From Hyaloscypha bicolor E (lineage: Eukaryota > Ascomycota > Leotiomycetes > Helotiales > Hyaloscyphaceae), in the NCBI RefSeq assembly GCF_002865645.1, contig NW_020194560.1, positions 496,001-560,000 on the forward strand: a DNA stretch of 64,000 nt, given 5' to 3'. Positions within the stretch are counted from its first letter, which is position 1; each line of letters opens with the position of its first letter. Position numbers and translations under genes: made by a program. Below, piece after piece: positions 12,337-22,851 of this stretch. Below the pieces are notes generated by a model. The model searched no databases. It worked only from the letters and a program-made list of their open reading frames with translations, and was not told the DNA's origin.

Positions 12337-13305
12337 TGTGGTATGCTGTGTTGTGGTGAGAAGTTGGGGAGAAGGAGAGAGGCAGTTTAGGGAAATTTTG
12401 GAGGGGGATTCTGCCGGGCGGTGAGGCGGGTCCTATGCTGGCAGGTACAATAGAGAAATTATGGTGTGAATTTTGTAATGTATGATCAGTATACGGCTTG
12501 GAATTTATAAGGTACAGAATATATACCTCTGGAAAATCCCAAGGTATGGAAAGCATGCCTACCCTTGCGGGATGCGATCATCAACAACAAAACGAAAAGA
12601 TCACGTGAATAACGTCAGCTGAGGTGGAAGCTTTTGGCTCTCTAACAATGGAACGGCTGCTGGCACTCGAAGGAGACAAGAGCGGATAACCATTGAGGTC
12701 TCGATTCTTAGGAAGCTTCAAGCCCGCTGATATTCAGGGCTATGAGTAGGGGTCCAAGAAAGTCTGGTCGACGGACATCGGTGTCGTAAATGAGATACGC
12801 TCTTAGTAGATTTGAGGATATCCCAACCGAGATTTCAAAGTTCTTAGCCTTCCCGTTATGAGGATTTTCCCACATGAGAAAAGTTTGAACTTTTCATTTC
12901 CTCACTAAAAGCTGCGTGCCATACTGACAACCCACCGCCTTGGGAAGCACCCGGTATGAACTTTACGCAAATTGGGGCGCAGAAGTATTTCTGAGAACAG
13001 CCCTGTGGTAGCCTCGTTTCATTAACCTACCTATAGGCAACGTCACACCATCAGCCATCCGGCACTTACTTTATCACCGACATCTATGGGTTGATAAACC
13101 AGAAAATGATTTTCGGGAGGACAAAGTGGGCTTCTGCCTAGCACATGACCGGCACATCAGCGGTGTGAACGTGACTCCGCGTCGTGCCAAGCACCGAGGC
13201 GTGCTGCGCCGTTGGTGACCGTGCTGCCTCGTATCGATCTGTATAAATCACATATCTACCTCTATCTCTAGCCTGCCTTCTTTTCATTGATCGAATCTCG
13301 CAACC
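12337..13305. promoter_or_regulatory. Divergent intergenic region, RMT2 / F-box-like gene
   Basis: 969 bp with no convincing ORF. It contains the start regions of both flanking genes and an E-box-like CACGTG at about 12602. Nothing else is recognisable. Confidence 0.5.
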
Positions 13306-14736
13306 ATGTCCCTCTACAAGCTCTCCGATGACATCCTCCTCGAAATCGCAGAATGGGTAAATACAAATGGCTACATCCCAGACTACAGCTCTGTCACTGA
13401 GCGAGGGACGAAATTCCTCGCGTCTCTTGTACTCTGCTCTCGTCGGCTGAACAGCATCGCTACGCCTGTTCTGTACAGAACATTCGTCCAAACCAAGTAC
13501 GGAGCATTACCTGCCTTCCTCCGTACCATTCTAGAAAAACCCCAGTTGGGTGCCTTAGTCAAGGATATCGTTGTATCAGAAATTGACGAGGAGGAGAGTA
13601 TGGAGATGGGCGGTCTCTCTCGCCAGGAGATCGAAAGATTGGGTCTCAGAGCTGATGTTCTAGATCATTTTGAGAGCGAGATGTCGAACTGGATCGACGA
13701 CCTAGAAGCTGGAAAATGGCAAGCGGTTGCTGCACTTCTCATCTTACTCCTCCCAGGTCTCGAAGAAATCGTAATTGCATCATACCACGGCCCGGACCTC
13801 GTGCGTAATGGGTACATTAACACCGCTCTCGCGTACGCAGCGCATCAGCAGCTCACCCCTCACTCCCAACAGGCTTTGAAGAATCTGAAGACTGTTTCGA
13901 TGGCGTACTGCGATACCGAATCCGGCATGTCCATGGAAGCAATCCTGCCATTCTGCGCCCTGCCGTCTGTAACTGCGGCACGGATCCACATGGCCTCAGA
14001 CGACGAGTTCACACCCTCCTCGCAACGATATCAGACCAAAGATCTGCAAATCAACAGTAGTAATATCGCTTCTGGCGCCCTCATTAATATCCTTCGGTGT
14101 TTCCCTGATCTCAAGAAACTGTTCTATGAAAATGGCGGCTCGATAGTCGGGTGTGAAGATTTCCTTCCCCAGTATCTGGGGAGGGCGATTGAGCACTTGA
14201 AGGGGTGTCTTGAAGAATTGACGGTTCTCGATCAGGGGGGTTATATGGGCAACGATGAAGAGCAGGAGGCTATTGGGTCATTGGCTGGGTTTCAGAAGCT
14301 CAGGAGGGTGGCCATGGATTATGACTGCTTGCTGAAAGCTGACTCCCAAATTAACGATGAAAATGAAGACGAAGACGAAGGAGATGGAGATGGGAAGCCG
14401 AGACTCGTAAATGTTCTCCCGCCTTCCTTAGAGTTTCTCGCAGTCGCGAGGTGTGAACCGGATATTTTGGATCAAATCCGCGAGCTGCTGGAGCAGCAGA
14501 AACACGGGGAAAGGTCGAACTTTCCCTTGCTAGAGAAGGTTATCATCGGATTTGTGGATAAGCCCAATGTTTCTCCTGAGCGAATTAGCGAGCTGAGAAG
14601 GGTCGAGGAGGAGTTGGTTGCTGATGGGAAGGAGATGGGCATTGAGGTGGTGATCGTGCATCCCAAATTTCAGATTGGTGGGCGTAATGCCGATTTTGAG
14701 GCGGCGTTTCATTTCGACGGTGTATGGTCTCCTTAA
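13306..14736 (+). CDS. F-box-like domain protein
   Basis: Intronless 476-residue protein. Residues about 4-55 look like an F-box-like module (LYKLSDDILLEIAEWV..., then LASLVLCSRRLNSIATPVLYRTF), the helix that recruits Skp1 in SCF ubiquitin ligases. The rest is a weak leucine-rich-repeat-like solenoid, with an acidic Asn/Asp/Glu run at about 347-361. Such proteins usually act as substrate adaptors. The substrate is unknown and I do not recognise an orthologue. The start codon is the first Met after the divergent promoter. The gene converges on the ICMT-like gene, with 127 bp between the stops. Confidence 0.8.
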   Translation: MSLYKLSDDILLEIAEWVNTNGYIPDYSSVTERGTKFLASLVLCSRRLNSIATPVLYRTFVQTKYGALPAFLRTILEKPQLGALVKDIVVSEIDEEESMEMGGLSRQEIERLGLRADVLDHFESEMSNWIDDLEAGKWQAVAALLILLLPGLEEIVIASYHGPDLVRNGYINTALAYAAHQQLTPHSQQALKNLKTVSMAYCDTESGMSMEAILPFCALPSVTAARIHMASDDEFTPSSQRYQTKDLQINSSNIASGALINILRCFPDLKKLFYENGGSIVGCEDFLPQYLGRAIEHLKGCLEELTVLDQGGYMGNDEEQEAIGSLAGFQKLRRVAMDYDCLLKADSQINDENEDEDEGDGDGKPRLVNVLPPSLEFLAVARCEPDILDQIRELLEQQKHGERSNFPLLEKVIIGFVDKPNVSPERISELRRVEEELVADGKEMGIEVVIVHPKFQIGGRNADFEAAFHFDGVWSP

Positions 14737-14863
14737 GACCTTGTGCACCAATTATCGCCTCAGGTCTTTTATCAAGATAATCTACACAGTGCGGCATTCT
14801 GTAATAATAACTTATACGCTGGATTGTTGTCTCGAGGGCTTTCTATTTCCGTTGACTCTCCGA

Positions 14864-15586
14864 TCAAAATATTCCCGGAATAAATCTCTTCGTCTTGCGA
14901 TGGTACTTCTCCCACTCTCTTCCAAACTCCCTCTTCAACATCGCCTCCTCATCTTTAACCCTAATCCCGACTCCAAAAAGTCCAAATACCCCCATTATGA
15001 CCAATAGCGTTGGCCACACCCTGAGTCCACCACTCCACATTCCCCATCTGACCACGCAGCTTGGCAACAGACAACCCAAAATACCGTCTAGCCTCAGGAG
15101 CAACGCAACATTGGATGTGAGAATAAGCCAATTTGTGGGATAGCTTGGATGTTGTACATAAGCATACAACCCAGTCTTCACCAACACTTTCGGCTTGGCG
15201 AGTCTGAATGTGAAGTTCTCTCCCAACTGTCTGAACGCAAGTAATCTAACTGGTGCCGCGATGACAATACTCATCAGCACAACAATTGTATAAGGTGACC
15301 ATGTAAACAGGGCTCTTGACAGATTGTCTGAGTTGGGGCAGAGGATTGCGGGAGCGTCGGCATAGGCGACGGTGACGAGGATGTGCAGTGTCCAGAGCGA
15401 GAGAGTGACGAAACGCTTGACTTGGATGCCTCCATGGTTGATTCCAAGATGGTCTTCTGGGAGGGCTGCGTTAGGGCCTGAAGGGTTGGGATTTGGAGGT
15501 GACCAGCAGCAGTAAGTGAGACAAGCGGCTAGGAGGAAAGAGCCGATGAGTGTGAGGTCTGCAGGATCGGGTGAGGTAAGCAGCAT
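14864..15586 (-). CDS. Isoprenylcysteine carboxyl methyltransferase (ICMT/STE14)-like membrane protein
   Basis: Intronless 240-residue polytopic membrane protein. Hydrophobic segments lie at about 10-28, 57-77, 98-116, 151-175 and 188-208. The C-terminal half has the signature of this methyltransferase family: LVKTGLYAYVQHPSYPTNW (about 136-153) and EEAMLKREFGREWEKYHRKTKRFIP (213-237), the region that binds S-adenosylmethionine. Members methylate prenylated CaaX cysteines or other small acceptors at the ER membrane. This paralogue is divergent from canonical Ste14 in its N-terminal half, so the substrate is uncertain. Confidence 0.8.
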   Translation of the reverse strand: MLLTSPDPADLTLIGSFLLAACLTYCCWSPPNPNPSGPNAALPEDHLGINHGGIQVKRFVTLSLWTLHILVTVAYADAPAILCPNSDNLSRALFTWSPYTIVVLMSIVIAAPVRLLAFRQLGENFTFRLAKPKVLVKTGLYAYVQHPSYPTNWLILTSNVALLLRLDGILGCLLPSCVVRWGMWSGGLRVWPTLLVIMGVFGLFGVGIRVKDEEAMLKREFGREWEKYHRKTKRFIPGIF

Positions 15587-16925
15587 CTTTAAAGACGGGA
15601 GGGGGAATGTGATGCTTCAGTCTTTGATGCTTGGTGGAAGATGGAACCAGACAATTGCCGTTTCTGTGGTAATGGCACCTGTGCTTGATGACTGCTATTG
15701 GCGATTAGCACTGCGGGTTAAGTTGCTACATCCTTAGAGACTTACAGCATGGACGGATGATCTAGTGTGGGTGTAAAATGCACTGCAGGTCGTTCCGTGC
15801 TTGCAACGCTGTTTGAACCAACTCTTTGATGATGATTATGGACTCCCCCAATAGTGGCGGGCCGGGAAAATAGATAAGTCTCCCGCTCAGTATTTAAGCA
15901 ACTTTTGCCTTGCCATGTGCTCGCATGATTGGCCCGGATATCAGACAGCCTCGCAGGATTTTTGCATGTCAATCAACTTACATCCAAGGCAGACTGTTGA
16001 ACTTCAGGTGGCCCTCGAGTGCCACCAAGTAGAGCACACACACGTATGCAATTTGTCAATCTTTATGGTGCCACGAAGAAGGCACTCGCATGCCGTTCGA
16101 CGCAAATTCCCACTTCCCGGGTCCCAATTGCTGTTGGGCGTGACCACTGCACGTGGAGCCTCCAATAAGAAACATATTTACGTATTCCGAGGAATGTAGG
16201 GCAAATTGGAAAGACGTTAGATGAGGCTAATCCGCATGGATGTTGCGGCAAAACCCGAACTTTGAGGAGAAGTCTGCCTGGGCGCAGATATGAGAGCTTT
16301 AAGGGGCTCGCTTAACCCCTTGCGCTCGGCTAACATAACCAAATTTCGACACTCAGATCCTGTCGTCCAGGGTATTGATCATCCATGATGTAAGAAGTTA
16401 CTGATAAAAGAGATAGTCAAATGAGAAAAATGCCGCATGATGAACAATCAATGGTCACACGCTCTCGGTCGTGAGAGCTCCCGCTTAGGGATAAGCCCGA
16501 TAGTCCTGAAACGGTATCGTGAGGCTGATCTGCATGCAAACCCGGCGTCGGTCGCTCTTGGTGCAAAAAGTTGATCATAAGATCTTAAAATTTGAGACGA
16601 ATGAGATATGATACCACAAATAAGCCTGGTTCTCGTAGATAACGCTGTCAGTTGTTATTGGTAAATCAAGACGGCAACGAGAATATACCACAGCCGAGAG
16701 GCTAAGGAGTGGGAGAAGCCGTTGATAATACCGTTTTCACATGCTGGATTATGGGTCGCATCTATCGGCGCGTTTGGTAGGGTGAAAGGCTTTATAAAAG
16801 GCACATCCCTCCTTTAGATTCTGCACAGGTCAAAGCCAAAAACTGAAATCTCGAAGCATCAAACTTCCATTCCAAAACAACCACGGTCAAACAAAGTTCC
16901 ACTCTCAATCTACCCCAATCAAAAC
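15587..16925. other. Intergenic, no gene seen
   Basis: 1.3 kb without a supportable ORF. The end (16790-16925) looks like a promoter and 5' leader: a TATAAAAGG box at about 16793, then a long A/C-rich leader leading to the ATG of the possible PMP3-type relic. Confidence 0.5.
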
Positions 16926-17075
16926 ATGGACCCTTTCACTATTACCCTCATCATAATTTTCTGCCCGATGTAGGGGCTGGGTGCCACCCTCGCGGGGTGG
17001 GGAAAGTCGGGAGTAGAATGGTAAGTCGCCATCCTTCTCCGTCCTACCTTGCTCACATGTTCTTCAGGATTAATT
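16926..17075 (+). pseudogene. Possible relic of a PMP3-type small membrane protein
   Basis: After a clear TATA box and C/A-rich leader, an ATG at 16926 opens a short frame reading MDPFTITLIIIFCP and then a TAG. Beyond the stop the same frame reads GLGATLAGWGKSG, then a normal GTAAGT donor (about 17030) and TTCAG acceptor, then IN-L and further stops. The order of features (short polar N-terminus, hydrophobic run, Pro, small-residue LGxxLAGxG, IN after an intron) resembles the plasma-membrane proteolipid 3 family. Conserved cysteine and second hydrophobic segments are lost. The reading is tentative; chance resemblance is possible. Confidence 0.3.
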
Positions 17076-19255
17076 TGTAGTGGTGGAAGTGAATGGAAAG
17101 GAGGACACAACAAAAACAAAAACGAGGATTGAGGTGGCGGAGGCACCGAGGAGTTCCATGCAAAGACAACTACGTTACAACCTGCGGTACAGAACTCAAC
17201 CGGGTCGTAAAAGGGGATGAAGCGGAGGATGGTCCATAATATGAGCACTTAGTCATGTGGATCGGGCTTCGCTCTTCACTAGCTGGCATTTTCCGTAGGC
17301 AAATCCAAACCACTTTTTCTCAGCTTTGTATCCAGTGTCCCACTGCTTTTGAACTTCATATCTCAAACATCTCTCTGTTAAAGCACATTAGTCGGCACTG
17401 TGGCTTAGTTACACGCCTCAAATCAAATAAAATGCCCTACTCGTCTTTCTTAGTGGGGTGGTGTGTCACCGTCACCATACCTTCAACTCCCGATCGGCAC
17501 AACGGACCCCGCTTCCACGCCACTTTTTGGCGCTCTACCACACTTCCTCCCATCTACCGTTATAAATTCATAAACCCAATCTCAAATTGTCAAATAAACA
17601 TTGCAATAGTGGTTAAAATTAAAACGGGACTTTACGTTACAATGATCCGCTTGGGTGTTCTCAAAAATACCCACACCCCTGCTAGAAATGTATACCTCAT
17701 ACCAATTCTGCCAATAAGCGGTGAGTAGTTGTGAAGCATAACGCAAAATTTGGTGTGGAAACTGTCCCCTCGAGGGCCTCATCTGCTTGACATCGAGCGA
17801 TTGAGGACGATTTCCGGTACCGAGTTCACGGGAAACTCTTCTAAGTGCTTGATTTCTGTTCATCAATTAGATGGTACCTGGGTAGTTCAGATGGAGTGTG
17901 TGAGAGAAGCGGTTCGCGACTGAAGTTTGAGGTTGCGTCGAGGGTTCACGTGACCGCAATCTCTCGCAATATGTATATCTCAGCACGCCCCAGCCTCCTT
18001 GAAACCGCATCTCCTCAATTCTTCCGAATGACAACCCCCAAGCCAGCGATAGGTACGAGCTGGCGTAGAATCTCTTGTTCCTGCACGCTCTCGAGCCGTC
18101 GAATTTCCAATGGATCAGCGGGACAGCGGGTCCCGACGATCATACTCTCAACTCTCTCGCGACCTTGGATGACAGGAAAATGGGCTCCGTGACGGCTCGT
18201 CATTCGGCTTGCTCCTAGATACGTGAAAAAAATGAGATTAGAGTGGTATCGGACAGAAAATGCCTTCGTATGACGGAAAGTGACTTGAGAGATGAGGCGT
18301 CCCAGATCGAGCCCTTTTCGAGGTATCCTCCAAATTCAGATTTGCTTCCAGTAACGCGGGCCACTCTGAAGCCCCATGTTTGGTGGGATTTTAATGCCTG
18401 TCTCTCTTCCCAGTACTCATATGCTTTTGCAATTCAGATTCACTTTAAAGCGAACAGAGTTGATTGGTCATCCCTGATACGAAATACTGACAGCACGGCC
18501 GACGCGAATTGTTGTTGTTGATGAGGATAGATGTGGCAAGTGCTACCAGCTGGGAGATCGCGAAGCTCTCAAGCCGACTTCCTTCCTTCTCAAGAGCACC
18601 CATCTTCCTCACCAACACTGCATCAATATTTCTACTCCACTACATCACGCTCCTGCAAACCTATCAAGCCCTCCTATTCTTATTCCAAATATCGATTTTA
18701 CTGCACCATTGACGCTGGTACAATAATATTGCTGCAACATCGCGACCACTTCCACGTTTCTCTTTCCCCTTCACACAACCATCGCGACATGACGATTGGC
18801 GTTCCGCGTAACCTTGCCCCTTGAACGACGAGAACAACAGCCTCGTTATTTCTATCTCATGACCCTCGCTACACGATTGTTAATACTCCGCACATCACTC
18901 CTTCCACGACACGACCATCCCTCAATCTCTCCGTCTCACGGTTATCTCGACCAAAGCCATGGCTCCCATCCACGAACACTCCACCGGCACCTCTAGCCCA
19001 ATTCTCCCCTGTTGCGCAGCGCATCTCGGAATTGATGTGACAAGCGAAGCAATTGGCGGAGCATACGATGGCTGTACTCATCAGCCCGGAATGACTGGGT
19101 AGATGAGGATGTGGGAGGAGGGCGGGGCTCGGCTTCGGGCTGTGAGACTGAATGGGCTCAATGATCAGTCTGGTCAGTATGCTGGCACTGTCCACGCCCA
19201 ATACAAGCAGGCTGAACGCCGGCGAGAGAGCAAGTCGAAGAAGAACAAACAGGCA
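17076..19255. other. Intergenic, only weak ORFs
   Basis: No conserved gene recognised. Minus-strand ORFs at 18015-18203 and 17582-17866 look faintly protein-like but cannot be joined into a convincing model. The last 500 bp, pyrimidine-rich on the plus strand, probably holds the promoter of the next gene. Confidence 0.45.
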
Positions 19256-20566
19256 ATGGAGACCACACCCACAGCGAAGTTCCCTCCAGATCACGCGAAG
19301 ACTGTAAAAGGCTCTGGGTTTGCAACGGCTGGACGAAAACAGAATCACAAAACCGATAAGGAAGATGCCAGCGGACCTTCGAAACCCACTCAAGGCAACG
19401 ACCCAAGCTCCAACAAGTCCGCTCTCAAAACAACCACCAACAAAGTGTCCCGGCGTGCCCGCTCGAAACCGGAACAAAAGCCTCGGACACGGGAAGGGGA
19501 TTCTTTTGGTGACTCTTCTGCTGGCGGCTATTTTGACCCCAATTCTAAAGACGATAAAGCGAACCCCAAGGAATCGGTTCGGAAACCAGCTGCCAATAAC
19601 ATTTCCTCTCAAGCAAAGTCGAAAAAAGAGCGCCATTCTCAAGCACATAAGGATGAAGGTGCTTCCAACGGCGGATGCTCACTGTGTTCGGTGTCAAAGG
19701 ATGACCAGACATCTGGTGTTGCAATGGTTCGGTTTGCGAACTCTATGAACACCCCGAAGGAGAAACCACCCGAATTTGGAAGCATCACGCTCGCAGATCG
19801 CAGACGTATGCAGTTCTGTGGCTTCTCTGACGAACTCGCTAGTCAACTCGGGCAAGAGATAGCCAAATATGGAGGACGCGGCGTTGAGAGGGAGAGGAAA
19901 TGGGGCCTCAGCTACGAGTTCAAGCTCATCGGCGATCCTTGGGGCCAGTTTAAAGATGTTGTGTTGGGTGACCTTACCGAGAGGCAAATTGGGAGAGTCG
20001 TTGGTGATCTGGGTGCTGCTCGAGAAGAGAAGTTCTTGCGACACATGTTCAGTGTCATGCATCTGAATGGTTACTCTTTGCTCATCACGAGCCAGATGTT
20101 TGAGTCCATAGGTACCTTTTTCTTCGAAAAGTCCTCTAAACCTCCCAACCAACCGATTGAAACGATGACGATCTCCTTCCACAGTCCAAACCGGTTAAGG
20201 TTGACTTGCGCGCCAGAGGAATTTATCCAGGCGATAGAAAAGCTTCTTCGACAGAATCCACGGTTCAAAGGGGAGCGCCAAAAGACTCAAAAGCCAAAGA
20301 AAGATGACCTCCCGGCTGTGGAATACAAAATCCCTGACCTTTCGTGGAATACCTGGCACGTTTGGTTTCGCTGGGCTCCTGAGAAGAGGGTGAAGGTGAC
20401 AAAGGGCAGAGTATTCAAGCTGCACCTGATCAAGTTGTTAAAAGACCAAGGCTGGAAGGGTTTAGTATCTCTAGATAGAGGCATGAGGACTGCCAGAAAG
20501 GGAGACGAGCATGTAGGGTCAAGCTGGTATTATTACAAGGAAAAGAGCATTCACAATGAGAAGTAA
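19256..20566 (+). CDS. Unrecognised basic fungal protein
   Basis: Open frame of 436 residues from the Met at 19256; the frame is open back to 19103, so a longer start is possible. I do not recognise the family. Residues 1 to about 190 are low complexity, rich in Lys, Ser, Asn and Pro, and probably disordered. A folded C-terminal region begins near MVRFANSMNTP, with alternating hydrophobic and charged segments and a basic end (EKRVKVTKGRVFKLHLIKLLKDQGWKG). There is no signal peptide or membrane segment. Codon use and an uninterrupted frame support a real gene. A nuclear or nucleic-acid-binding role would fit the charge but is a guess. Confidence 0.65.
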   Translation: METTPTAKFPPDHAKTVKGSGFATAGRKQNHKTDKEDASGPSKPTQGNDPSSNKSALKTTTNKVSRRARSKPEQKPRTREGDSFGDSSAGGYFDPNSKDDKANPKESVRKPAANNISSQAKSKKERHSQAHKDEGASNGGCSLCSVSKDDQTSGVAMVRFANSMNTPKEKPPEFGSITLADRRRMQFCGFSDELASQLGQEIAKYGGRGVERERKWGLSYEFKLIGDPWGQFKDVVLGDLTERQIGRVVGDLGAAREEKFLRHMFSVMHLNGYSLLITSQMFESIGTFFFEKSSKPPNQPIETMTISFHSPNRLRLTCAPEEFIQAIEKLLRQNPRFKGERQKTQKPKKDDLPAVEYKIPDLSWNTWHVWFRWAPEKRVKVTKGRVFKLHLIKLLKDQGWKGLVSLDRGMRTARKGDEHVGSSWYYYKEKSIHNEK

Positions 20567-21529
20567 CTTGGGATTGGCAGGAACCGTGCTGCAGGGAGCT
20601 GCTGGTGAGCGCAAGACTGTATCATATATCGCGGTTTCAATTCAGTGAGGATGAGTTTCTGTTTGTGGATGACGGTCTTGAGCCTTGATGGCCAGGAAGA
20701 ATGGTAGTATGCGGCTCAGCTAGCTCGGATTATTTATCAAAACCTCTTCAATCTAAGGACACTTCTGCCCCGCTAAGGCTGCTCCGAACCGTCTTTTTAC
20801 CGACTCCCAAACTTGCCACTAGGTTTTCGGAAAACAACATCACTCAGGCAACATACAATCAACAACATGTCCCCAAAAGACCTCCGTTTTCTAAGAGGCT
20901 TCCCGGTCCCCACAGCTCAATTGACACGAGCCCACCAGGCGACCAAGCTGGATGTATCCGCATGCATCTGGCCGCGCCGCACGGCACTCATGAGATGCAG
21001 ATTTCAGGGCAGTTTGTGTGTGTGGACTGCCCTTGTTCAAGACGCTGAGCAGGAAGATTTGATTGGGTTTATTCCTGGTTCGAAGGTTGGTTTTATAGTG
21101 TTGAGACCTTTGTGAGGCCCTGCCATTAAGACGGCTATCCTCAAACGGTTTCCCTCCCCGCTTCCCCTATGAAAGATAGAGGGGATTAGGGCGGTTAATC
21201 AATATAGTAGACTTGGCCTTTGATAGATCAGAGCCATAGTTAATGTTGAATCCGAATAGCTTGGTGAGCCATAAAGGGAACTAAGCTGTTTGTGGAGGCT
21301 TATTATTGAACGCCAGTAGAGTGAAATCTGTAGTTGTTATCCAACTAACCTTCGATTCCGAGTCAAACGGATATACTCGAGGTTGTTGATTCAGTTGAAT
21401 AGATTGGAAACTCAAGGCATACAGTAAATTACAGCTGATTAGCATATTAGAATACCCATAGACTCAGAATTCGTTTTCCCTTTCGCTGGTTCCGTTTTAG
21501 TCTCTGGACGTGAGCAACTGCTGCTTTAA

Positions 21530-21590
21530 CCTGATCAGAGCCTGAGCAGAGCCTGAGCACGCCCTGAGCACGCCCTGAGTCAGCCTGCGC
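21530..21590. repeat. Short tandem repeat, GCCTGAGCA-type units
   Basis: About six degenerate 9-11 bp units of the type gcctgagcac. A related block occurs in inverted orientation at 55329-55390, so it is probably part of a dispersed element. Confidence 0.6.
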
Positions 21591-21745
21591 ATGCGCTGAG
21601 AGGCAATTTTAGCTCCCCAAGGGACTTGTTCCGGCTCCTCTTAATGCTCGGTTATACTTTCCTTATTTTGTCTCCAAGTACAATCCCATTTTAGCTCCCT
21701 TGCAACCGAGATCCCCCCAGGGCCATTTTTGGATCCACTTTTGCT

Positions 21746-21773
<28 letters not shown>
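21746..21773. repeat. (TA)n microsatellite
   Basis: About 14 uninterrupted TA units at the border of the AT-rich island. Confidence 0.9.
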
Positions 21774-21776
<3 letters not shown>

Positions 21777-22384
21777 AGTAGATTAGCCTTATTATTATAT
21801 AATATCTTATTACTAGTTATAGAGGGGATTTTATATAATACAAATTTCGGTAGTATTTAGTTTAATCTTCTTTGCTTTAGATGTTTTAGTATTATACTTT
21901 TCTCGTATATTTATTTTCCCTTTCCTTTTCTCTTAGTTTTTATTCTGCTTATAAAGGGTAAGGGGCCAGGATACTCCAATAGCGAGTTTAATTTCTATAC
22001 TATTTATATATATATAATTGCTTCGGGAAGAGGCATATATTAGTTCTATCTCAGTAAATAATTAGGATAGCTAGTTCGAGTTAATTATTGTAATATTTAT
22101 ATAGTTATAAGATTGCCTTACTAAAGGGTTATACTAAGGCTTAGAAGAGGGATTATGTATGCCATATAAGAGATAATTATATTAGCGAGACTAAAAAAGG
22201 GGGGATTACTAATAGCAAGCCTACTAATAGTGGTATTAGATAGTAATAATACCGTATTAGGAAGTAATTGCACTAGTATCTAGTAATATTAGAAGATTTA
22301 GATAAATCCTAGTAGTCTAGAATCATATTGGCACCGGAGCTTTACTAATAAAGGGGGAAGAGAGAGGGTAAACTAGTAGACGCC

Positions 22385-22800
22385 AGATAGAGGTAGTGAT
22401 TTATGCAGTATCGATACTGCATCTAAGTAGTTATATCAAGGGCCAGTGGTGCTGGAAGATTTATGTAATCCTGGCAAGGCAGAATTATACCAGCGTATAG
22501 TTTAGTAATCAAAGGATGTAAGATTAGCTGAGTAAGGGTTAAATAGAGGTGGAGATTCATGCAACGTCAATGCCGCAAAGGGGTTATACGAAGGGCCAAT
22601 GGCACCGGGAGATTTATATAAATCCTGACAATACGGAACCACATTAGCGGCACAGTTGACTGGCAAGAGCGCAGGATCAGCTGGGTACAGGTCAAACAGA
22701 GGTGGAGATCCATGCAACGGCAATACCGCGTCCAGAAGGGGTTACATCAAGGGCTAGTAGCACTGGGAGAGCAAGGCAGAATCACACCAGCGGCACGGTT
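22385..22800. repeat. Imperfect tandem repeat, about 153-156 bp period
   Basis: The phrase AGAGGTGGAGATYCATGCAAC recurs at 22389 (degenerate), 22545 and 22698. Each is followed by a ggggttayaycaagggcYaRtggcac block and a cggcac block. The first unit is the most AT-rich and the third the least, with mostly C/T and G/A differences. This suggests a GC-richer tandem array decaying by C-to-T change. No coding potential is evident. Confidence 0.75.
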
Positions 22801-22851
22801 CACTGACAAAGGGGGTACGGGGTTGCTGCTATGATTTATGTGGCAGATCCA

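Larger units (their letters stand above)
20567..22384. other. AT-rich intergenic island
   Basis: Turns strongly AT-rich after about 21740, with no intact ORF. A possible 82-codon ORF at 20867-21115 has no family support. The composition and lack of coding suggest decayed repeats. Confidence 0.5.

Noticed and set aside
17582..18203. Two minus-strand ORFs that look faintly coding
   Set aside because: They lie in different frames with stops between and no GT-AG pair joins them convincingly.
20867..21115. 82-codon ORF beginning MSPKDLRFLRG
   Set aside because: Reads as plausible protein and has an A/C-rich leader, but no family, no intron and location at a repeat border; left out for lack of support.
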